From JAMXLO01 sp963812075 (lineage in GTDB: Bacteria; Pseudomonadota; Alphaproteobacteria; Acetobacterales; Acetobacteraceae), in NCBI GenBank assembly GCA_963812075.1, contig CAWETN010000016.1, positions 1 through 64,000 of the forward strand: 64,000 nucleotides of DNA, read 5' to 3'. This document shows, one piece after another, positions 1 to 8,897 of this stretch (positions are counted from its first letter, which is position 1; every line of letters begins with the position of its first letter). The position numbers and the translations under genes are program-made. The notes under the pieces were generated by a model, which was given only the letters and a program-made list of their open reading frames with translations, was not told the DNA's origin and did no database searches.

Positions 1-546
1 CGCGATGAAGCCGTTATGCGTGTTGTACTCGCGGTTCGGCGGCACGATGGTATCGACTGTGACGATCAGCGCCTCGAACCCGGCCCGGTTGGCCCGCTCG
101 ATCAGCTGGTACGACATCTCCCGCTTGTTCCAGACGTAAAGCTGGAACCACAGCCGGCCGCCCACGCCGGGTCCCGCCTGCTGCGCAATCTTCTCCATCC
201 CGGTCATCGCCCCGGTCGCCAGCGTGAACGGGATCTTCGCCTTGGCCGCCGCCTTGGCCAACTCCAGTTCGCCCTCATGCCAGCACAGGCCGGCTGCTCC
301 GGTGGGCGCGATCGCCAGCGGCATCGACACCGGCTTGCCGAACAGTTCGGTGTTCATGGTACGGCCCGAGACGTCCACCAGGGCGCGGTGCCGCAGCTTG
401 ATGCGCTCGAACGCGTTGCGGTTGTTGGCGACCGCGATGCCGTCCTCGCTGCCCCGATCGACGAATTCGAACACCGCCCGTGGCAGTCGGCGTTTGGCGG
501 CGGCACGCAGGTCATAAACGTTCAGGCAACGATCGAGGGCGGACAT
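1..546 (-). CDS. FMN-dependent alpha-hydroxy acid dehydrogenase (5' part, cut by window edge)
   Basis: The N-terminal 182 residues of an L-lactate/mandelate dehydrogenase-type FMN enzyme run off the left edge. They oxidise a 2-hydroxy acid to a 2-oxo acid. Visible family marks are the RRLPRAVFEFVDRGSED opening, the FMN-binding PLAIAPTGAAG stretch near residue 75, ATGAMT, the WFQLYVWNKREM strand (FMN-contacting Gln and Tyr) and ALIVTVDT. The catalytic His and the second half of the barrel lie outside the window, so the substrate cannot be judged. Of two in-frame ATGs (552 and 546) the second has the better spacing from GGGAG, about 7 nt. Confidence 0.9.
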   Translation of the reverse strand, partial: MSALDRCLNVYDLRAAAKRRLPRAVFEFVDRGSEDGIAVANNRNAFERIKLRHRALVDVSGRTMNTELFGKPVSMPLAIAPTGAAGLCWHEGELELAKAAAKAKIPFTLATGAMTGMEKIAQQAGPGVGGRLWFQLYVWNKREMSYQLIERANRAGFEALIVTVDTIVPPNREYNTHNGFIA

Positions 547-672
547 GGACATTCTCCCGGATGACCGGATGATGAAGCGGGGCGTTCGGATGTCAAGCAA
601 GCGGCAGCCGTAAACCAAGGATTAAGGCCGCCGGCGCAAGATAGCGACTGGACCGCATTGCCGAGGCTCCCG

Positions 673-1542
673 ATGAGCAGCATCATCAGCGGCATCGACT
701 ACAGCCTGCTCTTCTCGGGCAGCTCGTCGACGGCCGACGTCGCCAGCTCGATGCTGACCACGCTGTTCGGCGGCGGCACGAGTGCCGCCTCGACCGCGGT
801 CTCCACCGGCAATCCGCTCACCGACCTCAAGCTGGCGCAGATCAACGAGACCAAGGACGTCGCGCAGGAGGCGAAGACCCCGCAGGTGCAGCGGGATATC
901 GCGGCCTTCACCGCGGGTCTCGCCAAGGCAAAGGACATCAAGACCGCACTGGCCAATCCCAACGTGATGAAGGTGCTGCTGACCGCGAACAATCTCTCCC
1001 GCTACATCCAGTATCCTGCGCTGGCGCAGAAGGCGCTGCTGTCGGACCCCGGCCAGAGCAATTCGCTGGTGAACAAGCTAGGCGATACCAACCTGCTGAG
1101 CGCCGCCAACACCTTCAACTTCGCCAAGAATGGCCTCGCCGCCCTGCAGGACCCGAAGGTGATCGCCACCATCACCAACGGCTACAGCGAAGTGCTGTGG
1201 CGGCAGTCGCTGGACAAGGCCACGCCCGGCCTGTCGAATGCGCTGGCGTTCCTGGGACAGGCGAAATCGATCACGTCGGTGGACGAGATCCTCGGCGACC
1301 CGGTCAACCGCGCGGTCGTGCTCACCGCGCTGGGCATCCCGCAGCAGGTCGCCTTTCAGGAACTCAGGGCGCAGGAGACGGCGGTCTCGTCGCGGCTCGA
1401 CGTCAAGAAACTGCAGGACCCGAAATTCGTCACCAGCCTCACGGACCAGTACCTGCTGGCGATGCAGCAGCAGGCGAAATCGAGCGGCAGCGGCACGGAC
1501 TTCACCACGCTGGCGGTGCAGGCCGGCGGGCTCCTGGTGTAG
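673..1542 (+). CDS. DUF1217 family protein
   Basis: This is a 289-residue protein resembling the alphaproteobacterial DUF1217 family, whose members often occur near flagellar genes. It starts MSSIISGIDYSLLF and contains a Ser/Thr/Ala-rich N-terminal third. Blocks such as KTPQVQRDIAAFTAGLAKAK, then two repeated helical units with LxDPKxxxxxxxGY and LQDPKFVTSLTDQYL, follow. No signal peptide or membrane span is visible. The ATG at 673 is preceded by GAGG six bases upstream. No flagellar gene is present in this window, so a flagellar role is only suggested by the family. Confidence 0.7.
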   Translation: MSSIISGIDYSLLFSGSSSTADVASSMLTTLFGGGTSAASTAVSTGNPLTDLKLAQINETKDVAQEAKTPQVQRDIAAFTAGLAKAKDIKTALANPNVMKVLLTANNLSRYIQYPALAQKALLSDPGQSNSLVNKLGDTNLLSAANTFNFAKNGLAALQDPKVIATITNGYSEVLWRQSLDKATPGLSNALAFLGQAKSITSVDEILGDPVNRAVVLTALGIPQQVAFQELRAQETAVSSRLDVKKLQDPKFVTSLTDQYLLAMQQQAKSSGSGTDFTTLAVQAGGLLV

Positions 1543-1546
1543 GCCG

Positions 1547-1918
1547 CTACCCGACCTCGCGCAGCACCTCGGTCTTCACCGGCAGCACCTGGCCCAGCCA
1601 CATCGCGTTCACCGTGTGGTCGTCGCGCGGTCGGCCGGACTGCGGATGCACCAGCACCGTCAGCCCCATGCGGTTCATCATCAGGAACGGCACCAGGGTC
1701 GGAAACAGCTCGGGGGCGAAGGCGATCTGGTACATCGCCTGCACGTGCGGTCCCACCGGTTCGTCATGCCAGCTTCCCATGCGCATCGGACCGGCGAAGC
1801 GTTCCTCGACCCAGTGCCGCAGCTGCGCCGCACGCTCCTTGGTGGAAGGGTCATAGTAGACGTGCGCGTGGTAGTCCGTGATCGCGCTGGTATCGTTCGG
1901 CGCATCCTGCGTCATCAT
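1547..1918 (-). CDS. DOPA 4,5-dioxygenase family protein
   Basis: This small 123-residue protein belongs to the DOPA 4,5-dioxygenase family (aromatic ring-cleaving dioxygenase fold, metal dependent). It shows DYHAHVYYD at residues 15-23 with two likely metal-binding His, then HDEPVGPHVQAMYQIAF and VLVHPQSG, where further His lie. Its ATG overlaps the TGA of the upstream thiolase gene (ATGA), so the two are translationally coupled. The bacterial members are mostly uncharacterised, so the real substrate is unknown. Confidence 0.8.
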   Translation of the reverse strand: MMTQDAPNDTSAITDYHAHVYYDPSTKERAAQLRHWVEERFAGPMRMGSWHDEPVGPHVQAMYQIAFAPELFPTLVPFLMMNRMGLTVLVHPQSGRPRDDHTVNAMWLGQVLPVKTEVLREVG

Positions 1919-3081
1919 ACCGCCTCCAGGATCGACACATAGTTGGCCACCGCCGCGCCGCCCATGTTGAACACGCCGGCGAGGTCGGCCTTCGGGAGCT
2001 GCATATCCCCCGCCTGGCCGGTCAGCTGCATCGCCGATATCACGTGCATCGACACGCCGGTGGCGCCGATCGGATGACCTTTGGCCTTCAGTCCGCCGGA
2101 GGGATTGACCGGCAGCCGCCCGTCCTTCGCCGTCCATCCCTCGAGCACCGCACGCGCACCCTGCCCTGGCGACGCCAGCCCCATCGCCTCGTATTCCAGT
2201 AGCTCCGCGATGGTGAAGCAATCGTGCAATTCGACGAACGACAGCTCATCCAGCCTGACCGCAGCCGCATCGAGCGCCCGCCGCCATGCCTGCGCCGCGC
2301 CTTCGAACTGCGTGATGTCGCGCTTCGAGATCGGCAGGAAATCGTTCACCTGCACCGCTGCCCGGAACCGCACCGCCTTACCCATCGACCGCGCGGTCTC
2401 CTCATCGGTCATCACCAGCGCCGCGGCGCCATCGGACACCAGCGAACAGTCCGTCCGCTTCAGCGGCGGCGCGACATAGGGATTCTTCTCGCTGACGGTG
2501 CGGCAGAACTCGAAGCCCAGGTCGCGGCGCATCTGCGCATACGGGTTGTCCACGCCGTTCTTATGGTTCTTCGCCGCGATCGCCGCCAGCGCATCGGACT
2601 GATCGCCGTAGCGCTGGAAGTAGCGCTCGGCGATCCGCCCGAACACTCCGGCGAAGCCTGCGGGGATGTCGGCCTCCTCTTTCTGGTAGGCCGCCTTAAG
2701 CAGGTTCTCGCCGACCTGGGCGCCGGGCGTGGCGGTCATCTTCTCGACGCCGATGACCAGCGCGAACCGGCCGCGGCCGGCGCCCAGGAAGTCTCGCGCG
2801 CCATGCACCGCGGCCGAGCCCGATGCGCAGGCGTTCTCGTAGCGGGTGATCGGCCGGAACCGCAGTTCCGGCACGTGCTGCAGCACCAGCGAGGCGGGGA
2901 AGTCCTGCGCCGAGAAGCCGTTGTTGAACAGGCTGACGAAGCTCGCCTCGACCTCCGCCGGCGCGATACCGGCATCGTCGATCGCGGCGCGGGCGACGCG
3001 GCCGATCAGCGCCTCGATGTCGGGGTCGTCCAGCTTGCCGAACGGCGAGTGCGCCCAGCCGACGATGCAGGCTTCGCTCAT
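1915..3081 (-). CDS. Thiolase family protein (SCP-x type acetyl-CoA acetyltransferase)
   Basis: This 388-residue thiolase condenses or cleaves acyl-CoA. The nucleophilic Cys sits in YENACASGSAA (Cys85), the SCP-x type HDCF box is present (VELHDCFTIAE), and NPSGGLKAKGHPIGATG carries the catalytic His. The usual C-terminal CxG cysteine is replaced in NMGGAAVANY, as in SCP2/SCP-x relatives rather than classic AtoB or FadA. It is the first gene of a two-gene operon with the DOPA-dioxygenase-like gene. The true substrate, possibly a sterol or branched side chain, is not evident. Confidence 0.88.
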   Translation of the reverse strand: MSEACIVGWAHSPFGKLDDPDIEALIGRVARAAIDDAGIAPAEVEASFVSLFNNGFSAQDFPASLVLQHVPELRFRPITRYENACASGSAAVHGARDFLGAGRGRFALVIGVEKMTATPGAQVGENLLKAAYQKEEADIPAGFAGVFGRIAERYFQRYGDQSDALAAIAAKNHKNGVDNPYAQMRRDLGFEFCRTVSEKNPYVAPPLKRTDCSLVSDGAAALVMTDEETARSMGKAVRFRAAVQVNDFLPISKRDITQFEGAAQAWRRALDAAAVRLDELSFVELHDCFTIAELLEYEAMGLASPGQGARAVLEGWTAKDGRLPVNPSGGLKAKGHPIGATGVSMHVISAMQLTGQAGDMQLPKADLAGVFNMGGAAVANYVSILEAV

Positions 3082-3196
3082 GAGGGAACTCCTGATCTGC
3101 TGCCCTCAGCCTAGCGCGCCGGCGCGGCGGTGGCGACGCTTGCCGCCATGGCAGGACAGGCGGCAATGTCATGGACCGGCAGTCAAAGGGATCGTC

Positions 3197-3703
3197 ATGC
3201 AGGGAACGCAAGCGCTCGGTTTTGTGCGGCAGTATGTCCTGGCCAGCCTGACCTTGGCTGCCTTGGCCGGCAGCGCCGCGGCGCAGCAGCCGACCCAGGC
3301 ACAGGCCAACGCGATCCGCCAGTCCTGCCGCAGCGACTACCAGGCGCATTGCGCCAATGTGCCGACCGGCGGCAGCGCCGCGTTGCAGTGCCTGCAGGGC
3401 AACATGGCCGGCCTGTCGCAGGGCTGCCATGCCGCGGTCGCAGCCGTCATGGGCGGCGCAACGGGCGGCGCACCCCCGGAGACGCCGCAGAGTGGCGCGG
3501 GACAGTCCGCGCCGATGCACGGGACCATGCCGATGCGCGAGGACGCGATGATGCTGCGCCAGGCCTGCGGCGGTGATTTCCGCAGCCTGTGCCGAGGGAT
3601 CATGCCGGGCGGCGGAAGGGCGCTGCAATGCCTCAGCGACCATCAGGAGAGCCTCTCGCAATCGTGCCGCGAGGCGCTGGCGACGGCACGCGCCGCGCGA
3701 TAG
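3197..3703 (+). CDS. Exported protein with two cysteine-rich (GLG1-like) repeats
   Basis: This 168-residue protein begins with a signal peptide (hydrophobic stretch to about residue 28, AAAQ cleavage region). It then carries two tandem repeats with matching Cys spacing: IRQSCRSDYQAHC...LQCL...LSQGC and LRQACGGDFRSLC...LQCL...LSQSC. This is the bacterial cysteine-rich repeat family (PF00839 type). The linker between repeats is Gly/Pro/Met rich. ATG 3197 follows AAAGGG by about seven bases. It is likely periplasmic; its function is unknown. Confidence 0.75.
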   Translation: MQGTQALGFVRQYVLASLTLAALAGSAAAQQPTQAQANAIRQSCRSDYQAHCANVPTGGSAALQCLQGNMAGLSQGCHAAVAAVMGGATGGAPPETPQSGAGQSAPMHGTMPMREDAMMLRQACGGDFRSLCRGIMPGGGRALQCLSDHQESLSQSCREALATARAAR

Positions 3704-3775
3704 GGGCCCTGCCGCACGCGCCGCCCCCGCGCCGCCGCCTCGGCTATACTGCACCGCACCAGCGGAGTCGCAGCC

Positions 3776-4408
3776 ATGGCAGTGGTGATCACCGTCGCGC
3801 AGCAGAAAGGCGGCACCGGCAAGACCACGCTGGCTGCCAACCTCGCCGCGGCGTTCGCGCCCTCGCACCGCGTGGCGCTGCTCGACATCGACCCGCAGAA
3901 GAGCCTCGGCCGCTGGCACAGCCTGCGCCGCGCTCGCCTGCACGAGGCCGCGGCACTCTCCTTTTCGGACATCGCCGGCTGGCGGCTGCCGGCGGAGGTG
4001 GAGCGGCTGAAGCGTGAGCACGACATCGTGCTGATCGACAGCCCGCCGCAGCTCGACACCGACGCGCGCGTCGCGGTGCGCGCCGCCGACCTCGTGCTGG
4101 TGCCGATCCAGCCCTCCATGCCCGACGTCTGGGCGGCCGAGGGCACCATCCGGCTCGCGGCCGAGGAGCGCCGCCCGGCGCACCTCGTGTTCAACCGCAC
4201 ACCACCCACCTCGCGGCTGCGCGATGCGATCGCCGCGGACCTCGGCAACCGGCAGGTGCCGCTGCTGCGCTCCACCCTGGGCAACCGCGCCGGCTTTGCC
4301 CATGCCTTCGCCGGTGGGCTTGGCGTCACCGAAGCTGCCCCGCGCTCCACCGCCGCCGCCGAACTGCGTGCGCTGCTTGCCGAACTGCAGGCGCTGACCG
4401 GATCCTGA
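3776..4408 (+). CDS. ParA family P-loop ATPase (orphan)
   Basis: This 210-residue MinD/ParA-type ATPase has a deviant Walker A KGGTGKTT at residues 11-18, DIDPQKS (A' motif) and VLIDSPPQ (Walker B region). No ParB or parS-like site is next to it, so it is probably an orphan positioning ATPase rather than the chromosomal partition protein. It stands alone, convergent with the CoA-transferase gene that ends four bases downstream of its stop. Its cargo is unknown. Confidence 0.88.
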   Translation: MAVVITVAQQKGGTGKTTLAANLAAAFAPSHRVALLDIDPQKSLGRWHSLRRARLHEAAALSFSDIAGWRLPAEVERLKREHDIVLIDSPPQLDTDARVAVRAADLVLVPIQPSMPDVWAAEGTIRLAAEERRPAHLVFNRTPPTSRLRDAIAADLGNRQVPLLRSTLGNRAGFAHAFAGGLGVTEAAPRSTAAAELRALLAELQALTGS

Positions 4409-4412
4409 GCCG

Positions 4413-7025
4413 CTAAATGACGCCTTCCTCGGCCAGGCGCTCCACGTCGCTGTGTGACATGCCCAGCAGCTCGGTCAGCACCAGTGCGTTGTCCTCGCCG
4501 TAGCCCGGCGCGCCGCGGTTGGTCGGACCGCCGATATAGGCCGGCGTGCGGCTGAACTTCATCGGCAGCTCGTAGACCGGCCAGGTGCCGATCTTGGTGC
4601 CGGTGACCTCGGTGAGCCACTTCAGGTGTTGCAGCTGCGGATCGCGGTCGCAGCGGTCCTCGGCGTTCTGGCACACGCCGGCCGGCACGCCGGCGCGCTG
4701 CAGCGCCATCATGCAGTCGTAGCCGTCCTGGGTGCGGGTCCAGGCCTCTACCGCCGCATCGAGCGAATCCTGGTGCAGCAGCCGATGCTCCAGCGTGTTG
4801 AACCGGCGATCCTCCAGCCACGCCCCCTGCCCCGCCACCTGCGCCAGCGCGCGCCATTCGGTATCGCTGAAGCAGGCGATGGCGATCCAGCGGTCCTTGC
4901 CGGCGCAGCGATACGCCCCGTGCGGCGCCGCCGGCTTGTAGGGCGAGCGGTTGCCGTAGCGCCGCCACACGCGCTCGTTCGCCGACCAGTCGAGAATCGT
5001 CGTCCCGGTGAGGAACAGGCCCGACTCGCATTGCGAGGCATCGATCCACTGGCCCTCGCCGGTGCGCTCGCGATGATAAATCGCGCCCAACAGCGCCAGC
5101 GCGTAGCCATAGGCGCCCATCCAGTCGAGATAGGAGTAGCCCCAGCCGACCGGCATCGCCGGCTCGGGCAGCCCCGACATGTCGCCCTGGCCGCCGAACG
5201 CCGCGGCCACCGGGCCGACGGTGCGCATCCGTCCGTAGGTGCCGTGCGCCCCCATGCCGGATTGCTGGATGTAGATCATGTCCGGGCGAATGCTCTTCAG
5301 CACGTCATATCCCAGCCCGAGCCGCTGCAGCACGCCGGGGGAAAACCCCTCGGCCACCACGTCGCACACCCGCACCAGGTCCTTGGCGATCTGTAATCCC
5401 TTCGGGTGGCGGATGTTCAGAGAAATGCCGCGCTTGCCCGCGTTCTTGTTGTTGAACTGCCCGCCCATGTCGGGGTCCTTCACCCCCGGCAGCGGACCGG
5501 TCGCGGCATCGCGCGCCGCACGTCCGCCGATCGGCGCCATGGCGGCGAGGCGCGTATCGGGGTTGTCCTTCCACTCCACCTTGAAGCTCTCCGCGCCCAG
5601 CGCGGCGAGGAAGCGCGTGCCTCCGGCGGACGCCAGGAACCAGGCGAAGTCCAGGATCTTCACCCCTTGCAGCGGGAAGGGCCTGCCGTGCAGCGCCGAC
5701 AGATGCGGGCTCGCGACGGGGCGCGGTTCGGCCGGAACAGCCGGCCGGCGCATCGCCTCGCCCAGCACCGCGGCGGTGTCCTCGCCCAGCAGCGGCGCGC
5801 GCCTTCCGACCTGCCAGCTGGTCCTGCTGCTGAGCCACTTGCTGGTGGGATAGCGGAAACTGCGGCCATGCTCCGGGTGCGGGACGTCGGCGAAGCTGTG
5901 GCGGGTCAGCCAGTGCTCGTCCAGCGCGTTCTCGTGCGGCTTGCGTAGCGGCGCCCACAGCAGACCGGCGTCCTGTGCCTCGCGCCACGGCATGTCGGCA
6001 TAGGTCCAGGCGCGGATGAAGCGCTGCACCACGTCCAGCATGTGCGCGCGCTTCTCGTCGCCGGCGGCCGAACCGGGCACCTGCCGCCCTCGCAGATCGG
6101 CATCCGGCGGCGGCGGCTCCAGGTCGGCCTGCGCGCCGTACTTGGTCAGCAGCGGCACCAGGTTCTTCAGGTCGCGCGCGCCCATGCCGTGCGAGATGAA
6201 CCAGCGCCCGTCCTTGGTGTGGCAGATCGACGGCGAATGGTTCGGGATCTCCGCCGCGTGGCGGTTGGTCAGCCGCCACAGCGGCACGCGCCGCATCACC
6301 CAGTGCATGATGTCGAGTTCGGGGTTCTTCGACACCGCCTCGTGCACCGCGACCGACACGTCCTGCCCCTGGCCGCTGCGATGACGATGGATCAGCGCGG
6401 CGATGATGCCGGTGGCAAGCTGCTCGCCGGCGATGTGATACGCGTGCCAGATCTGCGGTGCGATCGGCGGCGTGTCGTATTCCAGGTTGGGGTCGGGATC
6501 GTAGCCGCAGTTCATCATCACCCCGCCGAGCGCGAGGTGGATCAGGTCGGAGCTCTTCAGGTCCTTCCACGGCCCGTCGTCGCCGAACGGCGTCATGCGC
6601 GCCGTCACCAGCGCGGGGAAGCGCGCGGCCAGCGCGGCGCGATCCAGCGCCAGCGTCTCGTTCAGCGCGCCGCAGCTGGCGTCCAGCAACACGTCGGCGC
6701 CTTCCAGCAGACGCAGCAGGTGCTCGCGCGCCAGCGTCTCGCGCAGGTCGAGGACCACCGACTTCTTGGCGCGGTTGTAGTTCCAGAAGAACAGCGAACG
6801 CTCCAGCCCCGGCTCGTCCTCCAGGAAAGGACCGATGCGGCGCGTTGCGTTGCCTTCCGGCGGCTCGATCTTCACCACCTCGGCGCCGAGGCCGGCGAGC
6901 AGCAGGCCGGTGTACTCGGCGCGTTCGTCGGCAACTTCGACGACTCGGAGCCCGGCCAGCATGCCAGGACCGGCGTTGCCCATCATCTCGCCTGGGCCAC
7001 GCGCAACCGCACTCGCATCGGACAT
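4413..7025 (-). CDS. Tandem (double-length) class III CoA-transferase
   Basis: This 870-residue protein contains two complete CaiB/BaiF (class III) CoA-transferase units. The first opens with GLRVVEVADERAEYTGLLLAGLGAEVVKIEPPEG, the second near residue 480 with GVKILDFAWFLASAGGTRFLAALGAESFKVEW. Family members move CoA between carboxylic acids. The position of the usual nucleophilic Asp (Frc Asp169) is Glu in both halves (VSVAVHEA and IDASQCESG). ATG 7025 follows GGAG by eight bases. The protein could fold as a pseudo-dimer. Alpha/beta hydrolase, crotonase and thiolase genes nearby fit acyl-CoA catabolism, but the substrate is unknown. Confidence 0.85.
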   Translation of the reverse strand: MSDASAVARGPGEMMGNAGPGMLAGLRVVEVADERAEYTGLLLAGLGAEVVKIEPPEGNATRRIGPFLEDEPGLERSLFFWNYNRAKKSVVLDLRETLAREHLLRLLEGADVLLDASCGALNETLALDRAALAARFPALVTARMTPFGDDGPWKDLKSSDLIHLALGGVMMNCGYDPDPNLEYDTPPIAPQIWHAYHIAGEQLATGIIAALIHRHRSGQGQDVSVAVHEAVSKNPELDIMHWVMRRVPLWRLTNRHAAEIPNHSPSICHTKDGRWFISHGMGARDLKNLVPLLTKYGAQADLEPPPPDADLRGRQVPGSAAGDEKRAHMLDVVQRFIRAWTYADMPWREAQDAGLLWAPLRKPHENALDEHWLTRHSFADVPHPEHGRSFRYPTSKWLSSRTSWQVGRRAPLLGEDTAAVLGEAMRRPAVPAEPRPVASPHLSALHGRPFPLQGVKILDFAWFLASAGGTRFLAALGAESFKVEWKDNPDTRLAAMAPIGGRAARDAATGPLPGVKDPDMGGQFNNKNAGKRGISLNIRHPKGLQIAKDLVRVCDVVAEGFSPGVLQRLGLGYDVLKSIRPDMIYIQQSGMGAHGTYGRMRTVGPVAAAFGGQGDMSGLPEPAMPVGWGYSYLDWMGAYGYALALLGAIYHRERTGEGQWIDASQCESGLFLTGTTILDWSANERVWRRYGNRSPYKPAAPHGAYRCAGKDRWIAIACFSDTEWRALAQVAGQGAWLEDRRFNTLEHRLLHQDSLDAAVEAWTRTQDGYDCMMALQRAGVPAGVCQNAEDRCDRDPQLQHLKWLTEVTGTKIGTWPVYELPMKFSRTPAYIGGPTNRGAPGYGEDNALVLTELLGMSHSDVERLAEEGVI

Positions 7026-7041
7026 TTCGGTCACTCCGTCG

Positions 7042-7128
7042 GACCCCCTCCACCGCAAGGCGGGGGAGGGTTGGGGAGAGGGTGCCGGGCCGCGATCCCC
7101 CCTCCCCGGCTCTCCCCGGCCTCGCGGC
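7042..7128. repeat. GC-rich intergenic palindrome-like element
   Basis: The gap between the CoA-transferase start and the hydrolase stop holds C-runs and G-runs (CCCCCTCC...GCGGGGGAGGG...GGGGAGAGGG, then CCCCCCTCCCC...CTCCCC). These can pair into hairpins and resemble GC-rich intergenic repeats of high-GC alphaproteobacteria. No coding periodicity was seen. It may act as a bidirectional terminator or mRNA stabiliser. Copy number elsewhere is unknown. Confidence 0.35.
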
Positions 7129-7143
7129 GACGGGGACTTTGCA

Positions 7144-7998
7144 TCATGGCCGCGTGCGCTTCAGCATCTCCAGCAGCATCGCGTTGAACTGTTCGGGCGC
7201 CTCGTACGCCACCCAATGGCCGGCACCGGCAATCATCCGCACATCGGCGTCCGGCCGCAGCTCGCGCAGCGCCGCCACGCGCAGCGGCGCGCGCGGATTG
7301 GCCGGCGCGTCGCGCTCGCCCCAGATGCCGTTGACGCGCGCCACCACCTGCTTCAGCGCATTGGGCAGCGCGCCGCTGCGCGACAGCGTCGGCGTCTTCA
7401 ACCGCGAATGCCGCGTGTTCCACTCCTGGATCGCCAGCGCCAGGTCGTCGATCTTCGCCGGATCGGCGATCATCAGCCGGTTAAGGTTGATACGATGCGT
7501 CTCCACGCGCTCCTGCCCGGCAAGATGGCGCACCTTCAGCAGTTCCACAGCACTGCCGGGCGGGCCGACGCCGCTCGAGCCGATGATCGTCACCGAACGC
7601 ACGCGCGCACCGTGGACCGCGCCGACGCAGGTCGCCATGGTGCCGCCGAACGAAAACCCGGCCACGTCGTAGCGCGCATCCTGGCCCAGAATGAGGTCGA
7701 TGCCGTGCGCGACGATTCTGGCGACCGCCATCGCCTCATCGCCGTCAGGCGGAAACGCCGACTCACCGAGCCCCGGCAGATCCGGCACCAGCAGTCGATA
7801 GTCGCGCGACAGCACGTCGATATTGTGTGCCCAGTGCCGCCACGATCCGGCACCGCCGTGGAACAGCACCAGCACCGGGCCATCGCCCCAGGACCGCCAG
7901 ACCATCGTGCCGTCGCCACAGGGTGTTTCCGTGCGCGCTGCTGCCGCTTCGAGCCGGTTGAGGAACGCCGTCGGCCCGGCTTCGATCTGATCGTTCAT
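7144..7998 (-). CDS. Alpha/beta fold hydrolase
   Basis: This 284-residue hydrolase has the oxyanion motif FHGGAGSW, the nucleophile elbow GFSFGG (Ser), and a late GAGHWVAYEAPE block with the catalytic His. The strand order and LLVPDLPGLGES motif are typical of the superfamily, which covers esterases and C-C bond hydrolases. ATG 7998 (MNDQIEAG) is chosen over an upstream in-frame start because the adjacent metallophosphoesterase gene begins only 92 bp away on the other strand. It sits upstream of the double CoA-transferase in the same direction, so the two may be cotranscribed. Confidence 0.82.
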   Translation of the reverse strand: MNDQIEAGPTAFLNRLEAAAARTETPCGDGTMVWRSWGDGPVLVLFHGGAGSWRHWAHNIDVLSRDYRLLVPDLPGLGESAFPPDGDEAMAVARIVAHGIDLILGQDARYDVAGFSFGGTMATCVGAVHGARVRSVTIIGSSGVGPPGSAVELLKVRHLAGQERVETHRINLNRLMIADPAKIDDLALAIQEWNTRHSRLKTPTLSRSGALPNALKQVVARVNGIWGERDAPANPRAPLRVAALRELRPDADVRMIAGAGHWVAYEAPEQFNAMLLEMLKRTRP

Positions 7999-8090
7999 CC
8001 GGTTTCCATTTTGCGGGTATTCGTGGAAGGCTAGGGACGCCGCCGCGACATCGTCAAGGTCAGGCCAGTCGACACGGAACATACGAAACC

Positions 8091-8864
8091 ATGACGATCG
8101 TCTTCATCGGCGACATCCACCAGCAATGGGACAGCGTGGAACAAGGCCTCGCATTGCTCGATCCGCTGCCGCGGGCGGCGATCCTGCTGGGCGACATTCA
8201 GTGCGACCGGCCACTCGACGACCTGGCGGCGCCGCTGCTCGATCGCGGTATCGACGTGCACTGGATCTTTGGCAACCACGACAACGACGGCGGCCCGGAG
8301 ATGTGGGCCAATCTGGTGGAGCCCGAGCGCAACCCGCGCACCACGCAAGGCGCGCTGCACGCGCGGGTTGTCGAAATCGCCGGCGTGCGCATCGCCGGCC
8401 TGGGCGGCACGTTCCGCCCACGCATCTGGGAGCCGCCCGAGCCGCCGCGCCTGCATCGCCGTGCCGACCTGCCCGACGATCTTGCGCATCTCAACTGGCG
8501 CGAGGAGCACATCGCCGCGCTGATCCATTCACTCGGCGCCACCGCGATCTGGCCCGAGGATTACGACCACCTCGCCGGCCAGCGTGCCGACATTCTGGTG
8601 ACGCACGAGGCGCCGCGCAGCCATCCCTCCGGCAACGCCGCGCTGGACACGCTGGCGCGCGCGATGGGGGCCAGCCTCATTGTGCACGGCCACCATCACG
8701 TATCGTACCGCGCCGTCGCCCCCGACGGACTACGCGCGATGGGCGTGGCCGCCGCCTGGGGCGCCACACTCGACGGCGACCTGCTGTGGCCTGGCGAGGC
8801 GCCGCGCCAGCTCGGCAACCTGATATCCGGCTGGTCGCTTGAGGCGGACGCGGCGACCCAGTAA
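8091..8864 (+). CDS. Calcineurin-like metallophosphoesterase
   Basis: This 257-residue phosphoesterase shows the full binuclear metal motif series: GDIHQ at the N-terminus, LGDIQCDR, FGNHDND, VTHEAP and HGHHHVS. The central region (WEPPEPPRLHRR) carries an extra loop. It ends 33 bp before livH on the same strand, so it may be the first gene of the transporter operon. The substrate, a nucleotide or phosphodiester, cannot be told from sequence. Confidence 0.85.
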   Translation: MTIVFIGDIHQQWDSVEQGLALLDPLPRAAILLGDIQCDRPLDDLAAPLLDRGIDVHWIFGNHDNDGGPEMWANLVEPERNPRTTQGALHARVVEIAGVRIAGLGGTFRPRIWEPPEPPRLHRRADLPDDLAHLNWREEHIAALIHSLGATAIWPEDYDHLAGQRADILVTHEAPRSHPSGNAALDTLARAMGASLIVHGHHHVSYRAVAPDGLRAMGVAAAWGATLDGDLLWPGEAPRQLGNLISGWSLEADAATQ

Positions 8865-8897
8865 GAGTGCCGACACCAGGGAGGCACAAGAAAGCCG

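Noticed and set aside
16..564. 182-codon plus-strand open frame
   Set aside because: It is the antisense shadow of the FMN hydroxy acid dehydrogenase; its product is Arg/Gly/His-rich with no family mark.
2224..3114. 296-codon plus-strand frame over the thiolase gene
   Set aside because: Antisense shadow in GC-rich DNA; the minus strand carries clear thiolase motifs.
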